Shown here: positions 26,746 to 35,200 of the stretch, one piece after another
How the letters are laid out: each line of letters begins with the position of its first letter
Position numbering within the stretch: position 1 is the first letter of the stretch
NCBI GenBank assembly: GCA_022736715.1
Contig: DZDJ01000001.1
Span: forward strand, 110,203-174,202
Reading direction: 5' to 3'
Length of the DNA stretch: 64,000 nucleotides
From: Edaphobacter aggregans
GTDB lineage: Bacteria; Acidobacteriota; Terriglobia; Terriglobales; Acidobacteriaceae
Program-made: the position numbers and the translations under genes
Notes under the pieces: model-generated
The model's database searches: none
Told to the model about the DNA's origin: nothing
The model's input: the letters and a program-made list of their open reading frames with translations, nothing else

Positions 26746-28068
26746 ATGACAACGTCTGTATCCGGAACCGAAGTTAGCTCGAAGCAGCAGGATGGCTGTA
26801 TTTACGAGTTGCGTTGTGTGGAGTGTGGCCGGAGTTTCGGCAATCAACCGCTTTCCATCTGCGATGAATGCTTTGCGCCGCTGGAAGTTTTCCATGATCT
26901 TGAGGCTGTGCGCGGCGTGTTTACCCGCGAAGCCATTGCCAGGGGGCCAAACAACATCTGGCGCTACAAGGCGCTGCTGCCGGTGCCGGAGGGCCATCAA
27001 CCAGACCTGCCGGTGGGCTTTACCCCGCTGATGGAGGCTCCGCGCTTGGCCAGGCGGATTGGCGCAGGTAAGCTGTGGGTGAAGAATGATGCGGTTTGCC
27101 TGCCGACGCTGAGCTTCAAGGACCGCGTGGTTTCTGTGGCGCTGGCGAATGCAAAGTTTTTTGGATTTGAAACGGTCGGCGCGTCTTCGACCGGTAATCT
27201 GGCCAACTCGGTAGCGGCGCAGGCGGCCCGCCTGGGGTTGAAGGCCTGCATTCTGGTGCCGGCAGATCTGGAGCCGGCCAAGATTTTGAATACGCAGGTG
27301 TATGGCGCGCGGCTGGTGCGTATTGATGGCAATTATGACCATGTGAACCGGTTGTGCTCGCAGATTGCCGACCGCTTCCACTGGGGCTTTGTGAACGTGA
27401 ATCTGCGTCCGTACTACGCGGAAGGCTCCAAGACGATGGGCTATGAGATTGCCGAACAACTGGGCTGGCGTTTGCCGGACAACGTTGTGGTGCCGATGGC
27501 AGGCGGCTCGCTGATTCGCAAGATCAAGAAGGCCTTTGACGAACTGATTGAGTTGGGGCTGGTGGAAGCCAAACCGGTGCGCTACTTTGGTGCACAGGCG
27601 ACAGGCTGCTCGCCGATTTCGACGGCGGTGAAGAACAACACGGAGCAGATTGAGCCGCAGCGGCCGAATACGATTGCGCGTTCGCTGGCGATTGGCAATC
27701 CGGCGGATGGGCCGTATGCTTCGCGGGTGATCCGGCAGAGCGGTGGCTGGGCCGAGGATGTGAGCGACATTGAAGTGGTGTCGGGCATTCAGGAACTGGC
27801 CGAGTCGGAAGGCATCTTTACGGAAACGGCTGGCGGGGTAACGACTGCTGTAGCTGCGAAGCTGTATGCGCATGGCCGCATCCGTCCGGATGAGGAAACC
27901 GTGATCTGCATTACGGGCAATGGCCTGAAGACGACGGATGCCCTACAGGACAGGTATGCGCAGGAGCGTGCGGTGCGTCCGCGGCTGGCGGATTTTGAAG
28001 AATATCTGAGGGAACTGGAACTGCCGGCAGAGGCCGCGTTCGTTGGAGGGGGAGTTCATGTCGGTTAG
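26746..28068 (+). CDS. Threonine-synthase-like PLP enzyme with zinc ribbon, under SAM control
   Basis: A fold-type II PLP enzyme of about 440 residues. It has an N-terminal rubredoxin-like ribbon (Cys24, 27, 39, 42), the PLP lysine Lys125 in SFKDR, the Gly-rich PLP-phosphate loop (ASSTGNLANS) and a typical ThrC tail ending in GNGLKTTD. The closest named family is threonine synthase (O-phosphohomoserine to threonine), but the motif reads PTLSFKDRVV instead of the usual PTGSFKDRG. The SAM riboswitch upstream and the overlapping sulfur-carrier gene argue for a sulfur amino acid role, possibly thiocarboxylate-dependent homocysteine or cysteine synthesis. ATG 26746 is chosen because it begins just before the ribbon; GTG 26677 is an in-frame alternative. 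Confidence 0.88.
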   Translation: MTTSVSGTEVSSKQQDGCIYELRCVECGRSFGNQPLSICDECFAPLEVFHDLEAVRGVFTREAIARGPNNIWRYKALLPVPEGHQPDLPVGFTPLMEAPRLARRIGAGKLWVKNDAVCLPTLSFKDRVVSVALANAKFFGFETVGASSTGNLANSVAAQAARLGLKACILVPADLEPAKILNTQVYGARLVRIDGNYDHVNRLCSQIADRFHWGFVNVNLRPYYAEGSKTMGYEIAEQLGWRLPDNVVVPMAGGSLIRKIKKAFDELIELGLVEAKPVRYFGAQATGCSPISTAVKNNTEQIEPQRPNTIARSLAIGNPADGPYASRVIRQSGGWAEDVSDIEVVSGIQELAESEGIFTETAGGVTTAVAAKLYAHGRIRPDEETVICITGNGLKTTDALQDRYAQERAVRPRLADFEEYLRELELPAEAAFVGGGVHVG

Positions 28069-28342
28069 AGTTTTGTTGCCAACAGCGTTTACCAGGCACA
28101 CGGATGGAAAAAAGGAGCTGCAATCGTCTGCAATAGATTTGCCGGGACTGGTGGCAGACATTGAAGCTACGTTTCCTGCACTCGGTGCGCACATCAAGGA
28201 CGAGAACGGCAAGCTGCGCCGCTTTATCAACGTGTATGTGAATGAAGAGGACATCCGCTTCCTGGGCAATGATGCCTACAAGTTTCAGGATGGCGATGAA
28301 GTGATGCTGATTCCGTCGATCGCTGGCGGCTGTGGATGCTAA
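28058..28342 (+). CDS. MoaD/ThiS-family sulfur-carrier protein with GGCGC tail
   Basis: A 94-residue ubiquitin-like protein overlapping the ThrC-like gene by 11 nt. The beta-grasp pattern is clear: VRVLLPTAF at the start, FINVYVNEEDIRF in the middle, DGDEVMLIPSIAGG near the end. The start ATG 28058 has a strong GGAGGGGG ribosome site; the longer TTG-initiated frame is not needed. Carriers of this family end in Gly-Gly, which is adenylated and thiocarboxylated; here Gly90-Gly91 is followed by Cys-Gly-Cys, so trimming by a JAMM-type protease may be required, as for QbsE. It probably feeds sulfur to the enzyme encoded just upstream. No E1-like or JAMM gene is nearby. Confidence 0.88.
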   Translation: MSVRVLLPTAFTRHTDGKKELQSSAIDLPGLVADIEATFPALGAHIKDENGKLRRFINVYVNEEDIRFLGNDAYKFQDGDEVMLIPSIAGGCGC

Positions 28343-28365
28343 GGTAAAACAGGTGTTCGTTGAAG

Positions 28366-28393
28366 AAAAGCGCGAGCTTCGGCTCGCGCTTTT
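28366..28393. terminator. Strong UUCG terminator closing the SAM-controlled operon
   Basis: A perfect 12-bp stem (AAAAGCGCGAGC with GCTCGCGCTTTT) with a TTCG tetraloop, 23 nt after the carrier stop. The A/T ends make it able to act in both directions. It overlaps a possible upstream start of the flavoprotein, which argues for the later start at 28411. Confidence 0.85.
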
Positions 28394-28410
28394 CTGTTGC
28401 GTGGGGAAGC

Positions 28411-29586
28411 GTGAATAAAGACAGGCAGATATGGGATGTGATTGTGCTGGGCGCAGGTGCGGCCGGGCTGATGTGTGCGATCGAGGCCGGCAAGCGTGGC
28501 AGACGGGCGCTGGTGCTGGACCACGCGGAGCGCATTGGGAAAAAGATCTTGATTTCGGGCGGCGGACGGTGCAATTTCACCAACATCCATTGCAAGGCTG
28601 AGAATTTTCTTTCTGCGAACCCGCACTTTGCCAAGTCGGCGCTGGCGCGTTTTCGCCCGGCGGACATGGTGGCTCTGGTGGAGAAGCACGGTATCCGTTA
28701 TCACGAAAAAACACTGGGGCAGCTTTTCTGCGATCGCTCGGCGCATGACATTGTGAATCTGCTGGAGCGGGAGTGCGCAGAGGCTGGCGTGCGTATTCTG
28801 ACGCATACGCGCATGGATGCTATAGAGCATAGCGACTCATTTGTTGTTCGCAGCGGCGAACTGGAGTTTGTGGCTCCGGCGCTGGTAGTGGCGACGGGCG
28901 GCCTGTCGATTCCGAAGATGGGAGCCACGGATTTTGGCTATCGGCTGGCGGCGCAGTTTGGCATTGCGGTGCGGCCCTGCCGTCCGGGGTTGGTGCCGCT
29001 GGTTCTCAGCAGGGCTGAGCAGGAACTGTGGTGCGATCTTGCAGGCGTGTCGGCTGAGGTTGTGGCATCGATGGGCAAACGGCGCTTCCGCGAGAAGATG
29101 CTGATCACGCATCGCGGGCTTAGCGGCCCTGCGATTCTGCAGATTTCCTCGTACTGGGAGCAGGGAAGCAGCATTGCGCTGGATCTGGCGCCGGGTCAGG
29201 ATGTGACGGAGCCGTTGCGGCGACAGATTTCCGGGCGGGAGGAAACAATGTATCGCATGGCGTTGCGGCAAGCGTTGTCGCAGCGGCTGTCGGACCGCTG
29301 GCTGGAGGTGTTTTCGCCGGAAGACTGGAGCAACCGCGCACTGGCAAAGCTGGAGGAGAATCTGCATCGCTGGGAGGTGTTTCCCGCTGGCACAGAGGGA
29401 CATGAAAAGGCCGAGGTGACCGTGGGCGGCGTGGACACGAACGAGCTTTCTGCCCGGACGATGGAGAGCCGGAAGGTGAAGGGCCTGTTTTTTGTTGGTG
29501 AAGTGGTGGACGTTACCGGGCACCTGGGCGGGTTCAATTTTCAGTGGGCGTGGGCCTCTGGATTCAGCGCAGGGCAAGCGGTTTAG
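28411..29586 (+). CDS. FAD-dependent oxidoreductase, YhiN/HI0933 family
   Basis: A 391-residue flavoprotein with an N-terminal dinucleotide fold (VIVLGAGAAGLMCAIEAG), the ISGGGRCNFTN motif and a C-terminal FVGEVVDVTGHLGGFNFQWAWASG segment that binds FAD, all typical of the YhiN/HI0933 (BaiN-like) family. The reaction is not established; reduction of unsaturated compounds has been shown for BaiN. GTG 28411 is preferred because the upstream terminator would interrupt a longer N terminus, and GTGGGGAAGC supplies a ribosome site. Its own promoter should lie near the terminator. Confidence 0.9.
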   Translation: MNKDRQIWDVIVLGAGAAGLMCAIEAGKRGRRALVLDHAERIGKKILISGGGRCNFTNIHCKAENFLSANPHFAKSALARFRPADMVALVEKHGIRYHEKTLGQLFCDRSAHDIVNLLERECAEAGVRILTHTRMDAIEHSDSFVVRSGELEFVAPALVVATGGLSIPKMGATDFGYRLAAQFGIAVRPCRPGLVPLVLSRAEQELWCDLAGVSAEVVASMGKRRFREKMLITHRGLSGPAILQISSYWEQGSSIALDLAPGQDVTEPLRRQISGREETMYRMALRQALSQRLSDRWLEVFSPEDWSNRALAKLEENLHRWEVFPAGTEGHEKAEVTVGGVDTNELSARTMESRKVKGLFFVGEVVDVTGHLGGFNFQWAWASGFSAGQAV

Positions 29587-29646
29587 GGGCGCAAAGTTGA
29601 GCTATGGCTTTCGCATGTAGGGCCAATGTGGTTGCAAAATCAGGTG

Positions 29647-31032
29647 TTAGCGGGCGATCCCTGCAGGCGGAAGTGCCTGGTAAGGCTTGAATCCGGCGCG
29701 CTGCATTCCGAGGCGTGCCTCCGGATTTTGCATGAATGTCTTCCACACAAAGCCGGTGCGCAGGTTTTCGGCCATCAGCAGAGTGATGCCGGTATCAATG
29801 CCAACCACATCCTTGTCATACCAGTTCTTCAACGGGTTGAATGCGTTGACGAATCCATAGCGGCTCCAGGCATTGGGGTAATGCTTGCGGATGTTGCGCA
29901 GAACGCGCAGAGTGGGCTGCGGCATAAATGCGAGCGAGCCGCCGGTGGCACTGGGCACGACGGTTCCATCAATCGGTCCCATGGCAGGAGGCCCGCCCCA
30001 GATGACATAGCCCTGATCGGAATCAGATGCGGTGATGCCCCAGAGATCCTCGCTGTAGTCCGGGAATTTTTTGGCCAGTGCGATGCAGAAGTGGCGGTGA
30101 GCTTCTGTAGCGACGATGGAATTTTCAAAGTAGTCGGCGTAGGCGTCCCGTTTGTTGCGGAAATCAAACCATGCCTGTGAGTACTGGTGAACAAATAACG
30201 GCGCAAAGGAGCCGACGTAGCGCAACCCGTCGTACTCAAAGATGGTGCGCTTCCACGCATTCCAGGCAGCGGCTTTGAGCGGGTGCGTAGCAGAGCCCAG
30301 GCCGAGCAGGTACATCATCATCAATTCACTGTAGTAGTCCCAGTGATACGGGAGAAAGCCCAGTTCCGGCGTCCATCCATGGGGCAGCAGGGATGTATCT
30401 TCCGAGAGCCAGGTCCAATCGACACGATTGAAAATTGCATGTGCCAGACTGGTGATTTCGGTGTGCCTGAAATATTCGCGGCAGGTCAGGATGCCGCACA
30501 GCAACATGGCCGTATCGACCGAAGAGACCTCCGACTCCCATACGCGCTCGCCAGTGTTCATGTTGGCGAAGTGATAAAAGAAACCGCGATGAGTGGGCAG
30601 TTTCTTCCACAGGAAGCGCAAAGCGGACAGAACACGTTGTTCGGCTTCTCGCCGGGAGATGTAGTTGCGGCTTTGTGCAATGCAAATGGCGGTAAGTCCA
30701 AAACCAGTTGCAGCGATGCTGGCCACGGTGCGGCTGTCATTTACTTCAACATTGCCGCGATCTTTGACGAGGCCGGTTTGCGGATTGACCTGCTCCCAGA
30801 AGTAGAGAAAGTTGGCGCGTTCAATCTCATCCAAAAAAAATTCGTCGTCCTGACTGAGCGGCGCCTGCGAGGCCTGCAACAATGCGGGAACGCTGGTAGG
30901 GAGCATGCTTGCCGAAGCGGAAACTGGGAGTAGATGGGAGGTAGCAGTAAAGCCTGCGAATCCGGCCAGCAACCCAAGCATTTCACGGCGAGAGTATGGC
31001 CCACTATCCCTGACCTGACGATCAACACGCAT
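29647..31032 (-). CDS. Glucoamylase-family (PF10091-type) Tat-exported protein
   Basis: A 461-residue exported protein with a twin-arginine signal (YSRREMLGLLAGFAG) near residue 20. The mature part shows the glucoamylase/GH144-related pattern: ERANFLYFWEQVNPQTGLVKDR near the start, WESEVSSVDTAML in the middle, PLFVHQYSQAWFDFR, then WGITASDSDQGY and VVPSATGGSLAFMP toward the end. Known GH144 members hydrolyse beta-1,2-glucan, which fits the nearby GT84-type gene. ATG 31032 is chosen because longer frames add a stretch with no domain and the Tat signal then sits properly at the N terminus. Confidence 0.85.
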   Translation of the reverse strand: MRVDRQVRDSGPYSRREMLGLLAGFAGFTATSHLLPVSASASMLPTSVPALLQASQAPLSQDDEFFLDEIERANFLYFWEQVNPQTGLVKDRGNVEVNDSRTVASIAATGFGLTAICIAQSRNYISRREAEQRVLSALRFLWKKLPTHRGFFYHFANMNTGERVWESEVSSVDTAMLLCGILTCREYFRHTEITSLAHAIFNRVDWTWLSEDTSLLPHGWTPELGFLPYHWDYYSELMMMYLLGLGSATHPLKAAAWNAWKRTIFEYDGLRYVGSFAPLFVHQYSQAWFDFRNKRDAYADYFENSIVATEAHRHFCIALAKKFPDYSEDLWGITASDSDQGYVIWGGPPAMGPIDGTVVPSATGGSLAFMPQPTLRVLRNIRKHYPNAWSRYGFVNAFNPLKNWYDKDVVGIDTGITLLMAENLRTGFVWKTFMQNPEARLGMQRAGFKPYQALPPAGIAR

Positions 31033-31154
31033 TGCAAGTGATTCTAAACCAACAGGGGAGGGATGTCCTCGTATACAATTCCCTTTGCCTGGGCCTGAGG
31101 ACGCAAGAACGGCATGGCCAGGTTTGCGCAACCAGGAGTGCGAGGGCAGGTGCT

Positions 31155-32195
31155 TTGGAAATCGGCTTGAAGCGACGGAAAAAACTTGTAGCGTGGGTGG
31201 CTGCGTTGGTTTTATCGGCCATCGTTTTTGTCGTCTTTCTGCGCATTCGTTTTGATGACACACATCCGCTGTTGCTGGAGGGCGCAGTTGTCCGCAAAGA
31301 TGCCGATCCCCATAAAGAGCTTCCGCTGGAGGGAGCAAAAATTACGGCAAAGGTTGGCCAGACAGTTATCAGCACCACGTCCGATCAATCTGGCTATTTC
31401 CGGCTTGCAATTCCCGGAAAAGCGGGATGGACGCAAAAGCCGACGTTGTCTATTGTGCATGGCGGGTATGTGCCGTTGTTGTTGCCGATCAGCAGGCCCG
31501 CGCAATTGTATGTTGCCAAAATGGAGGAAGAGCGGCCCGCGGTAACAGAGCCAAACCAGCAAATAACGGAAATCTCGGCAATCCGAGCCAGATATACCGT
31601 CGACACGGTTACGAATGTCAATATTGGCAGCGTGGTGAAGACGTTTCAGGTGGTGAACCAGGGAAACGTCCCTTGCACGCGGCAGATGATGTGTTCTCCA
31701 GATAAGAAGTGGAAAGCCAGTGAAGCATCTCTTACCCTCGAAGCAGGGCCGGACAACCATTACCGTCACGCAAGGGCGTCCTGCATTGCTGGCCCGTGTC
31801 CTTTTACATTGACGGAGCTAAAGATTGATGATGCGGCCGCTGACAAAATTACGGTGAAAGCGTTGAATTGGTCTGATACGACAACGATGTTGGTGGAGGC
31901 AGAGGTGTTCCATTCGATGGTGGGCCAGAACATTACGCGCTCCTATCCGGTCATTTTCGGCCGGACGTTGAACTTCACACTTCCTGCAAGCGTTGAGGGG
32001 ATCAGTATTGAAGCAACTGTGGATGAAACTCCGATTGTGTTTCCACTTGGGCCCGATCTGCAACTGAGCTGGGCAGTTTGCACGGAGCGCACAGACACAG
32101 AAAAAACACAGGTGTACCGCTGCGAGCTGAAGCCCGGATATGAGTTCAGGAAGGAATCGCCTCTTCAAAAAACTGCGCCTGACTCCGCTCCATAG
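31155..32195 (+). CDS. Hypothetical membrane-anchored protein with carboxypeptidase-regulatory-like domain
   Basis: About 346 residues from a TTG at 31155 preceded by AGGGCAGG. A basic start (LKRRKK) and one membrane helix (about 10-27) lead to an Ig-like/carboxypeptidase regulatory-type segment (GAKITAKVGQTVISTTSDQSGYF) and a further region with no family I know (from about residue 110). It is probably anchored in the inner membrane and faces the periplasm. It is divergent from the glucoamylase-family gene and ends 8 nt from the convergent synthase stop. It has no visible catalytic motif. Confidence 0.65.
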   Translation: MEIGLKRRKKLVAWVAALVLSAIVFVVFLRIRFDDTHPLLLEGAVVRKDADPHKELPLEGAKITAKVGQTVISTTSDQSGYFRLAIPGKAGWTQKPTLSIVHGGYVPLLLPISRPAQLYVAKMEEERPAVTEPNQQITEISAIRARYTVDTVTNVNIGSVVKTFQVVNQGNVPCTRQMMCSPDKKWKASEASLTLEAGPDNHYRHARASCIAGPCPFTLTELKIDDAAADKITVKALNWSDTTTMLVEAEVFHSMVGQNITRSYPVIFGRTLNFTLPASVEGISIEATVDETPIVFPLGPDLQLSWAVCTERTDTEKTQVYRCELKPGYEFRKESPLQKTAPDSAP

Positions 32196-32202
32196 AGTGC
32201 TT

Positions 32203-35200
32203 TTACCCGGACCATTTTTTTGCTGCAAAGAGTACAGGCCGCTCGTGCAATAGAAGTTCGCAGGCCTGCACGCGCGCGTCCTGATGGAAGTACTTCTGCA
32301 GGATGTTGTCCTGTAGAAGATTGGTGATGGAGAGCAGGCTCATTCCTTGATGGTGTGCCATCCAGGAGCGGACGACGACGCATTCAGCAGGACGTTTGCC
32401 AGGCACCTCTTCCTGATAATCGATCGCTTCATAAAAACCATACCGCCCAAACCATCCTTGTTTTTCCATGCTCGCCAGATTTTGCAGGGCCTGTTCTGTT
32501 GCGACCGGCAATGCCAGAATGCTTGCATACGGTGCAACCACCAGGCGTTCCATGTCGGGTGCGCGTATGGCCAGCTCGGGTATGCCAAACGCGTGATATT
32601 GATACAGACCATCTATATCGGTTGCGCTATAAGCCGACTCCGAAATGCCCCAGGGGACACGGCGCTTTTTCGCGAAGGCCTGCTGAGCAAGCACGGCTCC
32701 CATCATCGCGCGTTGCAATAAAGTGTTCTGGTGAGAATGCATCCACAGGTGCGGCATGAGGTATTCAAACATGGTGCCGGTCCAGGAGATGAGCACGGGA
32801 CGGCCCTTGCTCATCACATGCTCGCGCCCCAGCAAAACCCAGGTTTCCTGCGCAATGTCACCGTTTGCGATGGCCAGGAAGCTGGCAATTCTTGATTCGG
32901 AGCCAAGCATGTCGTAACAGGAAGCATTGAGTGTGTTCGAGTCCACATCAAACCCAATAGACAACAGCTTGCGGCGGGGGTCCAGCAGAAAGTCGAACTG
33001 CATTTCACTCAGCAAAGATTCCGCCTGCTCGATGATCTTTTGTATGTCAGCAATAAGACGAGCTGTATTCTCGCGTGCAGTCGACAGTTGCCGCTGCACA
33101 GACTCTACCTGTGTGTCGTTTAGAGAACGCCCGGCACGGAGCACGATCTTGGCGGTTCCGATGGCTGCAATGAGCGCATCAAGATAAGCAGGCATGTCCT
33201 GCAGCGGAATGTCTCCCTGTGCGACGACATTGCTGTTGGCAAACCATTCGCGCATTGGCTGGAAGGTGTTGGCGAGCCAGGGTTCATAGTCCTGAATGAG
33301 GCCATGTATATGCTTTGAGCGGGAGCTGAGTTCGTTCACAAACCATAGAGCGTCCTGTGAGTTGGTGGCCTTTATCTCTGGTACGGCACTTTCAAAAAGC
33401 TCAGGAAGAAGAAATTTATTCCAGCAGGACTGCTGCATCTCCAGAACGCGATGCAGATCCTGCTCCTGCAATACCCGGTGACGAACGAGCGCACGCAGGA
33501 AGTCAACGTAGCCGTCATACAGGCCACAGTGCAGCAGGGGACTCCGTAACCTGGCAAGACAGCCTTGTTTCAACGTGATGAGGGAAGCGGCCAGGTTGCC
33601 GCTGTCCACCGTCGAGATAAAGTGAGGGGCGAGCGGCTCCTGAGAGCGTGTGTCGTACCAGTTTAGTAAGTGCCCTCTGGCACGCCGTAGTTGTAGAACG
33701 GAATGCAGTGTTTTCAAAGTGAGATCTGCAAATTCAGGCAATGTGAGATACCCAAGCTCGCAGGCGGCCTGCCTGGCGTTCAGCAGAAAGCCAAGGTTGG
33801 TTGGCGAAAGGCGGGAGGCGATGTGGCAGGGTTCGAGTTGAACATTGTCCGGAATAAGCCACCGTTCTTCCGCACTGCTGAATTCTGCAAAGTAACGCCA
33901 GGTGTGCAGGGCAATATTGCGCAGAAAAGCTGCTTCTTTCTCCGAAATATTTTTCTTTGCGGCGCGTGGAGGCAGGTTGAGCCAGAGAGAGAGCGGCTTG
34001 CTGCATGCCCAAAGAAACAGAACAGGAACTGCAATAGTGAGTGCACGGTGATGCAGCAGCACAACCAGTGACCCGATAGCAGCAGCAACTACCGGCATCC
34101 AGTCCAGCACAACATCAAGGAAGGTCCGCTTGCGGACGCCCATTTCAACCTGTGCTGCGCTTTCCCATTCCAGCAAGCGTTGACGTGACATTGTCCGGCG
34201 ATAGAAAGAGCGAAGGATCGCATCCAGAGACAGCATTGCCTGATGTGCGAGAAAGGTAAGTACCAAGAGCGATGAGACAAGTGATGTGCCAAGAGTAGTA
34301 ACGCTTTCACTAACAGCTCCAGGACGATCGGCAAACAGGCCGCGAGCGAATCCAACCACAAATTGAGACAACGATGGCAAAAATAGAAGTAGAAAGACGA
34401 CCAACGTCCAATAAAGAGGCGACCCCGGAAGTACAAGCCAGCCAAGGAGTAGAAAAAGCAAAGTTGCAGGTTCTACCAGGCTGCGGCGCAGGTTGTCCAA
34501 AATCTTCCATCCAGATATGAGCCGGATCGGATTGGCGATGATCCTGCCGGACTCATCGCGCACACGCGGGGACAACCATTCAATAATTTGCCAGTCACCA
34601 CGCAGCCAGCGATGCTTGCGCCGGTTGTAAGCACTGTAGTGAGAAGGGTAATCATCGATCACTTCAATGTCGCTTGTTAGTCCAACTCTGGCATAAGCGC
34701 CCTCAATCAAGTCGTGACTGAGAAGTGCGTTGCGGGGGAAGCGGCGATCAAGGACTCTATGAAAAGTCCCAACTTCATATATGCCTTTTCCTGTAAAAAT
34801 TCCTTCTGCATACAGGTCCTGATAGACATCAGAAACGGCGCGCGAGTAGATGTCAAAACCTGTTTCTCCGGAGTAGATGCTTGCAAGCCGGGAGCGGGAT
34901 GCGCTGAGAACGCTGATGCCGACACGCGGTTGCAGAATGCCGTAGCCTATGGTCACGAGGTTCCGGTGCGGATCAATGATGGCCTGATTCAGCGGGTGCG
35001 CGATGGTCCCAATCAGACGGTGGGCCACTCCGCGTGGCAGTTCTGTGTCGGAATCAAGTGTGATGACATAGCGGACTTTTCTAAGCAAAGAGAGGTCCAC
35101 AATTTTGATGGGAAAACTGTCGTGCTCGCCAAGAACCAGCTTGTTGAAGTCGAGCAGCTTGCCGCGTTTGCGTTCCCAGCCCATCCAGACACCTTCGCGC

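Noticed and set aside
28360-28410. A longer N terminus of the YhiN-type flavoprotein
   Set aside because: It would be encoded across a perfect UUCG terminator hairpin; GTG 28411 with its own ribosome site is more likely.
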